Shown: positions 50,870 to 59,934 of the stretch, in pieces
Position numbering within the stretch: position 1 is the first letter of the stretch
Layout: each line of letters begins with the position of its first letter
NCBI RefSeq assembly: GCF_022427145.1
Contig: NZ_JAKSXN010000009.1
Location: 37,579 to 101,578 of the forward strand
Direction of reading: 5' to 3'
From: Paenibacillus timonensis
GTDB taxonomy: Bacteria > Bacillota > Bacilli > Paenibacillales > Paenibacillaceae
DNA length: 64,000 nt
Made by a program: the position numbers and the translations under genes
The notes under the pieces: model-generated
Told to the model about the DNA's origin: nothing
Database searches by the model: none
Seen by the model: only the letters and a program-made list of their open reading frames with translations

Positions 50870-52540
50870 GTGATCCAAAACACAAAATGCGAATGCGGCC
50901 ACCAGAATCGGGTGGGAACCGTGTTATGCGAAGCCTGCGGCAAACCGCTGATCGAGGATGAGCAGCCGGGCGGGTTGCTGGAGATGCGTTATGACGGGGT
51001 CGCCCGGCGATCGCAGCGGGCCAACCCTAACGTGATCGATCGGATTTGGAATTTCTTCTCCTCCGTGAAGGTCGCCATCTACCTGATCATCATCACGCTG
51101 ATTGGTGCGATGTTCGGTACGATCTTCGAGCAGGAGAGCAACTTCATCAATTTTGATCCGTCCACCTTTTACAAAAACAAATATGGTACGATCGGCGAAA
51201 TTTATTACCGGCTGGGCTTATCCCATACGTATGAATCCTGGTGGTTCATTCTGCTGCTAGTCATGATCGGCGCTTCGCTGGTGATCTGCAGCCTGGATCG
51301 CGTGCTTCCGCTGTACAAAGCGCTTTCAAAGCAAAAAGTGCGCAAACACCTTGAATTTCTCACCCGGCAGAAAGTCGTGTACCAGGGGGAAATTAGTGAA
51401 GAAGGCACGGAATGGGTCCAGCGGGCCGTTCAACCTTTGCGGAAGAAGCACTACCGTGTGTATACGGACGGGAGTGCCCTGCTGGCGGAGAAACAGCGAT
51501 TTAGCCGGTGGGGCCCCTACATCATTCATATCGGGTTGATCGTTTTTCTTCTGGCTGTTTTGTTCCGCGGGTTGCCGGGGCTTCACTTGGACAAACACTA
51601 CTGGTTTCCCGAGGGGGAAATTACGCGGATTCCGGAAACGAACCTCTATCTGAAAAATGAGAAGTTTACGGTCGAATATTACAGCGAAGACGAAATGTCC
51701 GAGGATTTCAAAGCGAGAGGCAAAGTCGTGCCGAAGCTGTTCGAAACGCAAGCGGTTCTCTATGAATGCACGGCCGATTGCGACGATCCCTCGAAAGAGC
51801 CGCAGCTTCGCGAAGTGGACCGTCACGCGATCCGGGTGAACGATCCGCTCAGCTACAAAGGACTTCAAGCGTATCAGTTCGACTTCGATCTCACGCCGAA
51901 GCTGAGGTCCGTGCAGCCGGCCTTAATCGATGTCAAAACCGGGGAGTCGTACGGGAAATTCAAATTGGACATGAGAAATCCTCAGCGCGAGGTTGAAATC
52001 GGCCCTTATCGGCTGACGCTGCAAAATAAATATATGGATTTTTCCCTGAACGACGAGGGGCAGCCGGTATCCATCTCCGGTGAACCCAACGCGCCGGCTT
52101 TCTTGTTTTTGATCCAGGGACCGGATCTTCCGGACAAAGGCGCGCAGTACATTTATTTTCCCAAGCAGGTCGACAAGGAGCGGTTCCAGCAGGATGCGAT
52201 CAACCAGCAGCTCGGCGGAGTGCAGTCGAAACTGCAGTTGGATGTCCTTGGCATGGAGGACGTGGATTTTATCGCAGCGTCCAGTTACCTGAACATCCGG
52301 ATCGACCGGGCGATGCCATTCGTATGGCTGGGGCTCGGAATCGTAATGCTTGGGTTGATCTTGGGATTTTACTGGCAGCATCGCCGAATTTGGCTGCGTG
52401 TGGACGGCCGTCAGTTGACGCTGGGCGGGCACACGACGAAAAATTGGTTCGGCATGCGCCGCGAAGTTTCCGGGTTCCTCCAATCGATGGGACTGGAAGC
52501 GGATGAGAAGTCATTGGAAAACAGGGGGAAACGTCCATGA
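50870..52540 (+). CDS. resB: Cytochrome c biogenesis protein ResB
   Basis: One half of the System II heme exporter and cytochrome c synthetase. The 556-residue protein begins with a zinc-ribbon-like CECGHQNRVGTVLCEACG (residues 5-22), then membrane helices near 60-80, 123-143 and 210-230, a large extracytoplasmic domain, and a last helix near 482-505. GTG start after GAGGAGGG. It overlaps resC by four bases. Confidence 0.93.
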   Translation: MIQNTKCECGHQNRVGTVLCEACGKPLIEDEQPGGLLEMRYDGVARRSQRANPNVIDRIWNFFSSVKVAIYLIIITLIGAMFGTIFEQESNFINFDPSTFYKNKYGTIGEIYYRLGLSHTYESWWFILLLVMIGASLVICSLDRVLPLYKALSKQKVRKHLEFLTRQKVVYQGEISEEGTEWVQRAVQPLRKKHYRVYTDGSALLAEKQRFSRWGPYIIHIGLIVFLLAVLFRGLPGLHLDKHYWFPEGEITRIPETNLYLKNEKFTVEYYSEDEMSEDFKARGKVVPKLFETQAVLYECTADCDDPSKEPQLREVDRHAIRVNDPLSYKGLQAYQFDFDLTPKLRSVQPALIDVKTGESYGKFKLDMRNPQREVEIGPYRLTLQNKYMDFSLNDEGQPVSISGEPNAPAFLFLIQGPDLPDKGAQYIYFPKQVDKERFQQDAINQQLGGVQSKLQLDVLGMEDVDFIAASSYLNIRIDRAMPFVWLGLGIVMLGLILGFYWQHRRIWLRVDGRQLTLGGHTTKNWFGMRREVSGFLQSMGLEADEKSLENRGKRP

Positions 52541-53802
52541 ACTTTCTGGAAATCAGCAGAGTCGCATTTATGACGGCCTTTTTGCTTTATTGCGCGGCTT
52601 TTATATTCTATGTGGTGGCCGTAACGGGAAAAACGTGGCGCAATCGCGACCCGCAGCGCCATGAGGCCAAATGGGGACGTATTTCATTTACCGTCTCCTC
52701 GCTTGGCCTATTGTCTCATCTTGTCTATTGCGCTACCCGCTGGGCCTACAGCGGACACGTGCCGGTCAGCAACATGTACGAATTCATGTCGTTCTTGTCG
52801 ATGATGATAATGGTGGCCTTCACCGTCGTTTTTATCATTTATCGTAAGATTCTATTGGGGGTGTTCGCGCTTCCGCTTGCCATTCTGATTATGGCTTATG
52901 CCGCCGTCTTCCCGCAGGACGTGCAGCCGCTGATCCCCTCGCTTCGCTCCATTTGGCTCTATATCCATGTGACGCTGGCGGCAACCGGAGAGGCGTTTTT
53001 CGCCGTAGGGTTTATCGCCGGGTTGATGTACCTGCTGCGCGCCGTGGATTTCGCCGCCACCGACCGGCCCGGCCGCCGGCAAAAATGGTGGGTTGAATTT
53101 ACGCTTTTTTCTATTATTATAGTATTGGGCTTTATTGTTTCCGTTTTCGCTTTTCGGGCAGCCGGATATGAAGCCGTATTCGTACAAAATCAGACAACGA
53201 TTGACAGCCAAGTAGAGCAGGATAGTACAATAGAAGATAAAGAAATCTATAATCTGCCACCGATCGTCGGTCCGCATCAAGGCGAAGCGGAGCAAATCCA
53301 GCCGTTCCTTGGAATGACGAAGCCGTTATTCGAGGCGCCTTCCTGGATGAGGGGGGATACGGCCGGCCGCAAACTGAACACGGTCATTTGGGCCATACTA
53401 ACAGGTACCGTGCTTTATTTGCTGCTCCGGTTGATGATTCGTAAACCGCTGGGCTCGGCGCTATCGCCGGCGCTTCGGGGCATCGATCCGGACGATCTGG
53501 ATGAGATCAGCTACCGGGCGATTGCGATCGGTTTCCCAATCTTTACTTTGGGTGCGCTCGTATTTGCCATGATCTGGGCGCAGCAGGCCTGGGGCAGATT
53601 CTGGGGCTGGGATCCGAAGGAAGTATGGGCGCTGATTACCTGGCTGTTTTACAGTGCCTATCTGCATTTGCGCTTGTCGCGAGGGTTTCAGGGACGTAAG
53701 GCTTCGTGGCTGGCCGTCTTGGGATTTCTAGTCGTGATGTTTACGCTCGTAGGGGTGAATTTGATCATAGCAGGTCTGCACTCCTATGCGGGTACCGATT
53801 AA
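52537..53802 (+). CDS. resC: Cytochrome c biogenesis protein ResC (CcsA family)
   Basis: The CcsA partner of ResB, handling heme for cytochrome c. The 421-residue protein is polytopic and has the tryptophan-rich WWD-type motif WGRFWGWDPKEVWALITW (about 346-363) near its C-terminus, flanked by conserved histidines. A hydrophilic loop (about 205-270) interrupts the helices. Translationally coupled to resB by an ATGA overlap. Confidence 0.93.
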   Translation: MNFLEISRVAFMTAFLLYCAAFIFYVVAVTGKTWRNRDPQRHEAKWGRISFTVSSLGLLSHLVYCATRWAYSGHVPVSNMYEFMSFLSMMIMVAFTVVFIIYRKILLGVFALPLAILIMAYAAVFPQDVQPLIPSLRSIWLYIHVTLAATGEAFFAVGFIAGLMYLLRAVDFAATDRPGRRQKWWVEFTLFSIIIVLGFIVSVFAFRAAGYEAVFVQNQTTIDSQVEQDSTIEDKEIYNLPPIVGPHQGEAEQIQPFLGMTKPLFEAPSWMRGDTAGRKLNTVIWAILTGTVLYLLLRLMIRKPLGSALSPALRGIDPDDLDEISYRAIAIGFPIFTLGALVFAMIWAQQAWGRFWGWDPKEVWALITWLFYSAYLHLRLSRGFQGRKASWLAVLGFLVVMFTLVGVNLIIAGLHSYAGTD

Positions 53803-53866
53803 CAAAGCAAGAAGACCATATGGACTGCTCAACTGATTGGGTAAGATGATGAAGGGGTTGTTGTTA

Positions 53867-54583
53867 ATGTCAGATCAAGCAAACCGCATTCTGGTAGTCG
53901 ATGACGAGGAGCGGATTCGCCGGCTGCTGAAGATGTACTTGGAAAAAGAAGGCTACGAAATCGATGAAGCCGAAGACGGAGAGACTGCCTTGAAAATGGC
54001 GACCTCCGGCGACTACGGTTTGATTCTGCTCGACGTCATGCTGCCGGGCATTGACGGCGTCGAGGTCTGTAACCGTTTGAGACAAGTCAAGGCAACGCCG
54101 GTGCTGATGCTGACGGCCAAGGGCGAGGAAATCAACCGCGTGCAGGGCTTTGAAGTCGGAGCGGACGATTACGTCGTCAAGCCGTTTAGCCCTCGTGAGG
54201 TCATCTACCGGGTCAAGGCGATTATGCGTCGCGCCTCGGCAACGGCGTATTTGACCAAAGAAAGCGGGACTAGCAACAATATCGTGTTCCCTCATCTTGT
54301 CATTGAGCATGACGCTCATCGGGTGACGGCTAGCGGCCAAGAGGTCAGCTTGACCCCGAAGGAATATGAGCTGCTTCATTATCTGGCGGTTTCACCGGAT
54401 AAAGTGTTTTCCCGGGAAGAACTGTTGAAGGACGTTTGGAATTACGAATTTTTCGGCGATTTGCGCACGGTCGACACTCATGTCAAACGGCTGCGCGAGA
54501 AACTGAACAAGGTGTCACCGGAATCCGCCGCAATGATCACCACGGTGTGGGGCGTCGGTTACAAGCTGGAGGTTTCGAAGTAA
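53867..54583 (+). CDS. resD: Response regulator ResD
   Basis: An OmpR-family regulator of aerobic and anaerobic respiration genes. The 238-residue protein has a receiver domain (acidic pocket D12/D13, phospho-acceptor D56 in LLDVMLPG, K106 in DDYVVKPFSP) and a C-terminal winged helix (LTPKEYELLHYLAVSP, TVDTHVKRLREKL). The ATG at 53867 follows AAGGGG. It directly abuts resE. Confidence 0.93.
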   Translation: MSDQANRILVVDDEERIRRLLKMYLEKEGYEIDEAEDGETALKMATSGDYGLILLDVMLPGIDGVEVCNRLRQVKATPVLMLTAKGEEINRVQGFEVGADDYVVKPFSPREVIYRVKAIMRRASATAYLTKESGTSNNIVFPHLVIEHDAHRVTASGQEVSLTPKEYELLHYLAVSPDKVFSREELLKDVWNYEFFGDLRTVDTHVKRLREKLNKVSPESAAMITTVWGVGYKLEVSK

Positions 54584-56023
54584 GTGAACTTCTGGAGAAC
54601 GCTCGTTGGTAAACTGTGGATTACGATCATTTGTTTGGTGGCCTGTGTCCTGATGTTGATGGGACTCTTCCTGCTGCCCTATATCGATACGAATTTTACA
54701 AACTCCGGAGCGGTCAAACGATTATTCGTGATCGTCTCGATGATTGGATTTTCGCTCACGACGTTTTTTGCGTTGTTTCTGTTCACCAAGATTACCCAAC
54801 CGATGCAGCAGCTTATTCAGGCTGCAGATTCGGTGCGCAAGGGGAAGTATGACACACGCCTGTCGCTTCGAACGAGCGACGAGATCGGCGAATTAGCGAT
54901 TACGTTTAATCATATGGCTGAGGAGCTCGAGAATACGATCCGCAGCTTGAAGCATGAGAAAGAGCATCTATCCAGCGTGCTGCGGAGCATGAACGATGCG
55001 GTGATCACCTTGGATCGGGAAGGCTACGTGATCTTGACCAATCCGCCGGGCGATCGGATCCTGCAAATGTGGGGCGATCTGACCGAGGAAGAGGGAGAGG
55101 ATCCGCCCGTGCCAACCGGCGAAGGGCAGGTTGTTCCGCAACCGCTGCTTCCGATGTTCCACCGGCTGCTCGATCAGGAGAACGACCAGAAAATGAACGT
55201 ACACGTCATGAAAGGCGTATGGTCCGTTCATATGGCTCCGCTGTCTTCGGACGGCGAGGTCCGCGGAGCGGTTGCCGTGCTTCGCGACGTGACCGAAGAG
55301 GTGAGTCTGGAGAAGATGCGCCGCGACTTCGTGGCGAACGTGTCCCATGAAATTCGGACCCCGCTCTCGATGATGCAGGGTTACAGCGAAGCGCTGCTGG
55401 ACGGCATGGCTTCATCCCCGGAAGAGAGCGCGGAGCTCGCCCAGGTTATTCATGACGAATCCTTGCGGATGGGGCGGCTTGTCCGTGACCTGCTGGACTT
55501 GGCCCGCATGGAAGCGGGGCATACGGATATGGCGATGCGCCAGGTCGACTTCCGCGAATTGGCCGAGCGGGTGTACCGTAAATTTCAGGTGCGGGCCAAG
55601 GAGAACGGCGTTGAACTTGCCTTGGATCTGGAAGAAGGAGAGCTGGAGCTGCAAGCGGATGAAGACCGGTTAGAGCAGGTTCTGACCAACCTGCTGGACA
55701 ATGCTTTCCGGCATACGCCGGAAGGAGGAACCGTTGCGGTGACGGCTCACATGGAGCCGGGCGGGCAAGGCAAGCAGCTGCACGCGACCGTGACGGATAC
55801 GGGGGTCGGCATCCCGAGCGATGATTTGCGTTTTATCTTTGATCGCTTCTATAAAGCCGATAAAGCTCGTGTTCGGGGCGAGAGCGGCGGAACGGGATTG
55901 GGTCTTTCGATCGTCAAGAATATCATCGACGCTCATCATGGGTCGATTTGGGCCGATAGCGAAATCGGTAAAGGTACGGCTTTTCATTTCTTGCTTCCTG
56001 TCGAAAAGGGACAAACCACGTAA
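54584..56023 (+). CDS. resE: Sensor histidine kinase ResE, short form
   Basis: Partner kinase of ResD. At 479 residues it is about 110 shorter than B. subtilis ResE. Two membrane helices (about 9-32 and 46-68) are separated by only some 14 residues, so the usual extracytoplasmic domain is missing. HAMP (about 69-120), PAS (about 126-240), the HisKA box with H255 (NVSHEIRTP) and the ATPase boxes (NLLDNAFRHT, DTGVGIP, GGTGLGLSI) are intact. GTG start immediately after the resD stop. Sensing must therefore rely on the membrane part or the cytoplasmic PAS domain. Confidence 0.9.
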   Translation: MNFWRTLVGKLWITIICLVACVLMLMGLFLLPYIDTNFTNSGAVKRLFVIVSMIGFSLTTFFALFLFTKITQPMQQLIQAADSVRKGKYDTRLSLRTSDEIGELAITFNHMAEELENTIRSLKHEKEHLSSVLRSMNDAVITLDREGYVILTNPPGDRILQMWGDLTEEEGEDPPVPTGEGQVVPQPLLPMFHRLLDQENDQKMNVHVMKGVWSVHMAPLSSDGEVRGAVAVLRDVTEEVSLEKMRRDFVANVSHEIRTPLSMMQGYSEALLDGMASSPEESAELAQVIHDESLRMGRLVRDLLDLARMEAGHTDMAMRQVDFRELAERVYRKFQVRAKENGVELALDLEEGELELQADEDRLEQVLTNLLDNAFRHTPEGGTVAVTAHMEPGGQGKQLHATVTDTGVGIPSDDLRFIFDRFYKADKARVRGESGGTGLGLSIVKNIIDAHHGSIWADSEIGKGTAFHFLLPVEKGQTT

Positions 56024-56024
56024 C

Positions 56025-56064
56025 AACAAAAAAACATCCTTCGCGAAGAAGGATGTTTTTTTGT
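56025..56064. terminator. Bidirectional terminator between resE and serA
   Basis: AACATCCTTC (56033-56042) pairs with GAAGGATGTT (56048-56057), flanked by an A-run and a T-run, so it works for both converging transcripts. Confidence 0.92.
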
Positions 56065-56121
56065 TGAATGCCGCAGATAAATCTTGTTCATCGTGGAACA
56101 ATGATCGGAATATTGGCCGGA

Positions 56122-57711
56122 TTAGGCTAAAATGATGTGCTGCGCTTTATTCAATTCGGGGAGCTTCGTCAAATCGTCCAGTACGTCCTTCGTCACGATT
56201 TTATCCACGGTCAGGACCATGATGGCTTCTCCGCCGACGAGCTTACGTCCCACCTGCATGGAGGCGATGTTGACGTCGTTTTTCCCGAGCAGGGTACCGA
56301 CATGGCCGATGATCCCCGGTTTGTCATTGTGCGAAATGAAAATCAGATGACCTTCCGGCGCGACGTCGACCGGGAATTTGTCGATCTGTACGATCCGCGC
56401 GCCATATCCGTTGAGCAAGGTTCCAGCGACTCGACGCTCCGCCCCGTCTTGGGCCTTGAGCGTCACGGAGATCAGGTTGGTGAAGCCTTTGGTGGCTGAA
56501 GCCTGCGATACGACCACGTTGATGTCGCGGACTTTCGCCAGATGCATCGAGTTGACGATATTCACGTCTCCGGCGAAATGGCGGGATAACACCCCTTTGA
56601 TAATGTAGCGGGTGAGCGGCTGCGTATCGACTTCCGCCAGATCCCCGGCATAGTCGACGTGGATTTCCTTCACGGCTTGATTGTTCAACTGGGACAGGAA
56701 GACCCCGATTTTCTCGCCGAGCTCGAAGTAAGGCTGCAGTTTGTTCATGACGCTGGCCGCTACCGGCGGCATGTTGACGGCGTTTTTGAACGGTTCGTTG
56801 CGCAGGATATGGAGGACCTGCTCCGATACGTCGATGGCCACGTTCTCCTGGGCTTCCACGGTGGAAGCGCCGAGGTGCGGGGTCACGATGATTTTCGGAT
56901 GGTTAAGGAAAGGGTGGTCGGCTTCCGGCGGTTCTTTCTCGAACACGTCAAAGGCTGCTCCGGCAACGATGCCTTGGTCGATCGCTTCAACCAGCGCCAT
57001 TTCGTCGATAATGCCGCCGCGGGCGCAGTTGACGATACGCATGCCTTTCTTCATCACTTCAAACTGCGGACGGGCGATCATATGCTTCGTTTCCGGCGTC
57101 AATGGCGTGTGCACCGTAATAAAGTCGGCGTTACGAATGATATCGTCTACGGTAGCCAGCTTGACGCCCAGCTTCTCGGCGCGATCCTCGGTAAGGAACG
57201 GGTCATACCCGAGAATATCCATGCCGAACGCTTTAGCCCGCTTGGCAACCTCGCTGCCGATCCGGCCCATGCCCAGCACGCCCAACGTTTTGTTGCGCAG
57301 CTCTACGCCGAGGAATTTGCGGTCCCATTCGCCGTTAATCGTTTTGGCGTAAGCTTGAGGAATATGGCGGGCCAACGCCATCATCATCGCAAACGCGTGC
57401 TCGCAAGTCGTGATCGTATTGCCGTCCGGAGCATTAATGACGATGATCCCGCGTTTCGTTGCGGCTTCCAGATTGATATTGTCGACCCCGACACCTGCGC
57501 GGCCGATGACTTTCAAGCGGGTCCCGGCTTCCATGATTTTTTCGGTTACTTTCGTTTGGCTGCGGACCAGAAGACCGTCATATTGCGGAATGATCTGCAC
57601 CAATTCGTCTTCGCTGAGACCCGGTTTCTTGTCGACCTCAACGTCGGCTGCATCCATCAGCTGCTGAATCCCCAAGTCGCTGATCGGATCCGATACTAAC
57701 ACTTTAAACAT
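56122..57711 (-). CDS. serA: D-3-phosphoglycerate dehydrogenase
   Basis: First enzyme of serine synthesis. The 529-residue protein is the long three-domain form. The NAD-binding domain has GVLGMGRIGSEVA (about 144-156), and the catalytic residues lie in NCARGGIIDE, EKEPPEADHPF and TPHLGAST (His). The regulatory C-terminus has the intervening ASB domain and an ACT domain (ISHNDKPGIIGHVGTLLGK). The start follows AGGAGGG. Expression is controlled by the upstream T-box. Confidence 0.95.
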   Translation of the reverse strand: MFKVLVSDPISDLGIQQLMDAADVEVDKKPGLSEDELVQIIPQYDGLLVRSQTKVTEKIMEAGTRLKVIGRAGVGVDNINLEAATKRGIIVINAPDGNTITTCEHAFAMMMALARHIPQAYAKTINGEWDRKFLGVELRNKTLGVLGMGRIGSEVAKRAKAFGMDILGYDPFLTEDRAEKLGVKLATVDDIIRNADFITVHTPLTPETKHMIARPQFEVMKKGMRIVNCARGGIIDEMALVEAIDQGIVAGAAFDVFEKEPPEADHPFLNHPKIIVTPHLGASTVEAQENVAIDVSEQVLHILRNEPFKNAVNMPPVAASVMNKLQPYFELGEKIGVFLSQLNNQAVKEIHVDYAGDLAEVDTQPLTRYIIKGVLSRHFAGDVNIVNSMHLAKVRDINVVVSQASATKGFTNLISVTLKAQDGAERRVAGTLLNGYGARIVQIDKFPVDVAPEGHLIFISHNDKPGIIGHVGTLLGKNDVNIASMQVGRKLVGGEAIMVLTVDKIVTKDVLDDLTKLPELNKAQHIILA

Positions 57712-57912
57712 GATTATTGACCCTCCTAAAAGTTTTATATAGCAAGGCCTCCTGGAAAGTCTGCATTCGTGGCTTTCTTCGGAAGCATAAGCTGATGGGT
57801 TTCAGATGAGTCCTTCATTGACGCTGTGTCCTATCACCGCGCAAAAGAACGGAGGTACCTCGGGACGTGAAGATTGCCGTCCGCGTTCGTTTATTAGCTT
57901 GCTTGATAAACT

Positions 57913-58147
57913 AAAAAACTCTCGATCCGCACACTACTTCCGTAGTAAGGGACGAGAGTTGTTCGTGGTACCACCCTAATTCGCTGCGCCTTCGCAGAAA
58001 GCAGCCTCAGTTGTCATTGCTGACAGAACGATAACGGGTTCACCGGCTGCGCCTACTTCGATTCAACGCAGCGACTCGGGAGCGCTAAAGCATTCGTTCC
58101 GCTACCGGTTTGCAGCACCACCGGCTCTCTGGAAGCTTTCCGAATCC
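57913..58147 (-). ncRNA. T-box leader of serA (serine-responsive)
   Basis: On the minus strand the leader has a stem I closed by GGATTCGG/CCCGAGTC with the AGAGAGCCGGTGGTGCTGC element, and the near-universal T-box sequence AGGGTGGTACCACG (57964-57977). A terminator with AACTCTCG arms (57917-57924, 57953-57960) and a T-run follows. The specifier loop reads AGC (58084-58086), a serine codon, next to the closing stem. Uncharged serine tRNA should favour antitermination. About 200 bases without a gene lie between this element and serA. Confidence 0.9.
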
Positions 58148-58187
58148 TTTTTTCCTTCAACGTGTTTCATCAAATGTAATTTTTCAT

Positions 58188-58217
58188 AATGTAACACGGT
58201 CCCCGGTGAAGTGTCAA
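58188..58217 (-). promoter_or_regulatory. SigA promoter of serA
   Basis: On the minus strand, TTGACA (58217-58212), 18 bp, TACATT (58193-58188) with TGT just before the -10. It lies about 40 bp upstream of T-box stem I. Confidence 0.75.
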
Positions 58218-58243
58218 CACCAACCTGAACATTTTTACAAAGA

Positions 58244-58287
58244 TAGGCGGTTGTCGTTCGGGTTTTGACCAAACTTGAATCCGCCTA
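58244..58287 (-). terminator. Possible terminator downstream of the 58.4-59.3 kb gene
   Basis: On the minus strand TAGGCGG and CCGCCTA arms enclose about 30 bases and are followed by TCTTTG. The T-tract is weak, so this is tentative. Confidence 0.45.
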
Positions 58288-58350
58288 GAATTTTGGTTAT
58301 GATTTTACTAATGTCGAAAAGCGTCTGATTCCGGCGATAAGCCGCAGGGC

Positions 58351-59271
58351 TTAATCCTCCGTAAAGAATGGCAGCTCCGGTAGCGACTCGGATGCGTAAT
58401 ACGTTGATTTCCATTTTGCGAATTCCTTATTTTTGACGGCATCCGTTTCCGTTAAAACCTTAACGATCGAAGCAACGGAGGTCAGTTTCAGCGCACCGGC
58501 TTTTCCGCTTCCGATCAATTGATCGATTTTGGCGGTCAAATCCTGCGGCAGATAAGATACATAAAGCTGCTCGTTCACCATCATATCGGTGATGGCTTTG
58601 TTTTTGACGGCGAGCGAATAACCGGACCATTCCTTGGTGCCAATGTTATTTTTGTAAGTGTAATCGGCCGGAACGTCACCTTTCGTTTTGGCGGTCCACT
58701 TGAGTATCGAAGAATAATATTTCTTTTGCGCCTGCAGACCGTAATTTTTTGCGCTGACCGTGAATTCGTCCTGGTTGACTGCCTTGGCCAACTCCGCGCC
58801 TTTTTTGCTTCCTGCCGTGGTTTTGACCTGGCCCATGCTATCCTCGAACAGCTTCAAGCTTTTTAAGTAGTCGGTTTGGGCTTCTTTAAGCAAAGGCGAG
58901 GAATCTGCAATGGATTGGGCGGCAATCTGTTCGTAGCTGGCTTTTGCCTTCTCGCGGATTTCCTTCATCGCGTCCGCCGAGACCGACTTCGAATTGCTGC
59001 GGGACATATCGTCGACCAGCGTGAGATAATCCTCTTTGAACTGTTGATAAGGCTGGAACACCACGTAGTAGAACGTAACCAAATCCTGTTGCTGGTAGGA
59101 AGCTTCGTTCTCTTCCCCGGGCGGCGCAGCATTTAAATAAGCGTACTTGGCTTCCGTCTTGTCGATGCCGATATTCAGTCCCAGAAAGAAGGTCCCGAAC
59201 GCAATAATCAGCGTGGCGAGAAAACCAAGCAAAAACAGCATTTCGAATTTGGCATTATTTTTACGAATCAT
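58351..59271 (-). CDS. Uncharacterised membrane-anchored protein
   Basis: I do not recognise this 306-residue protein. It has one N-terminal membrane helix (about residues 11-33, MLFLLGFLATLIIAFGTFFL) and a large soluble part rich in Lys, Ser, Ala and Gln with several predicted helices (for example residues 75-180), likely extracytoplasmic. No enzyme motif is seen. The ATG at 59271 follows TAAGGAG. It is alone, divergent from the CPBP-protease gene. It could be a structural or binding protein of the envelope. Confidence 0.7.
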   Translation of the reverse strand: MIRKNNAKFEMLFLLGFLATLIIAFGTFFLGLNIGIDKTEAKYAYLNAAPPGEENEASYQQQDLVTFYYVVFQPYQQFKEDYLTLVDDMSRSNSKSVSADAMKEIREKAKASYEQIAAQSIADSSPLLKEAQTDYLKSLKLFEDSMGQVKTTAGSKKGAELAKAVNQDEFTVSAKNYGLQAQKKYYSSILKWTAKTKGDVPADYTYKNNIGTKEWSGYSLAVKNKAITDMMVNEQLYVSYLPQDLTAKIDQLIGSGKAGALKLTSVASIVKVLTETDAVKNKEFAKWKSTYYASESLPELPFFTED

Positions 59272-59328
59272 GAGGATGCTCCTTACCATATTGAATTGAA
59301 TGCGCTAGAATAATATAAAGGACAGGGT

Positions 59329-59934
59329 TTGACAAAAATTATGAAAAAGTTCAAAATTCGCGACGTAAAAATACAAAAAGTCGACCCCGGTCAGCTTAAT
59401 GATCGTTTGCTGCTTATTAATTTGTACCTAACGCAAGGACTTACTTTATTTATCGGTCTGGTCATCCTGTTTTTTCAGAAAAGAAATCCGTTTCACCTGT
59501 TCGATTTTCCGAAAAGTGTCGAATTTTTGTACTGGGGGGCGGGATTGGCGGTAGTGATGTTCGGAGCGGATATGCTGCTATCCCGGTTCATATCCGAGGA
59601 AAGTATGGACGACGGCGGCATTAACTCGATGCTATTCCGCCAACGGCCGATCTGGCATATCGCCTTAATCTCGGCGATCGTGGCCCTGTGCGAGGAGTTG
59701 TTGTTCCGGGGAGCGATCCAGCATGGGATCGGTCCGTATTGGACGAGCATCCTGTTCGCGGCGATCCATGTCCGGTATCTCCGGCATTGGATTCCGACAG
59801 CGTGGGTGTTCGCGAGCAGCTACGGTCTTGGATTCATTTATGTGCAAACGGGGACGCTTTGGGCGCCGATCCTATGTCACTTCCTGATCGATATGGTATC
59901 GGGATTGGTGATCAAATTTCGGAGGGAGACATGA
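59329..59934 (+). CDS. CPBP-family intramembrane metalloprotease
   Basis: A 201-residue membrane protein with the CPBP (CAAX protease/Abi) motifs: E122-E123-x-x-x-R127 (CEELLFRG), H147 (FAAIHVRY) and H184 (LCHFLID), with five or so helices. Family members cleave membrane-bound substrates; some process prenylated proteins, others act in immunity to or maturation of peptides. TTG start after AAAGGA; an ATG at 59341 is an alternative. Its stop overlaps the next gene (ATGA), which suggests a functional pair. Confidence 0.82.
   Translation: MTKIMKKFKIRDVKIQKVDPGQLNDRLLLINLYLTQGLTLFIGLVILFFQKRNPFHLFDFPKSVEFLYWGAGLAVVMFGADMLLSRFISEESMDDGGINSMLFRQRPIWHIALISAIVALCEELLFRGAIQHGIGPYWTSILFAAIHVRYLRHWIPTAWVFASSYGLGFIYVQTGTLWAPILCHFLIDMVSGLVIKFRRET

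Noticed and set aside
59291..59319. TTGAAT-N17-TATAAA promoter before the CPBP gene
   Set aside because: The expected transcription start lies past the ribosome binding site and only a few bases before the start codon; it may still serve a leaderless message, but support is weak.
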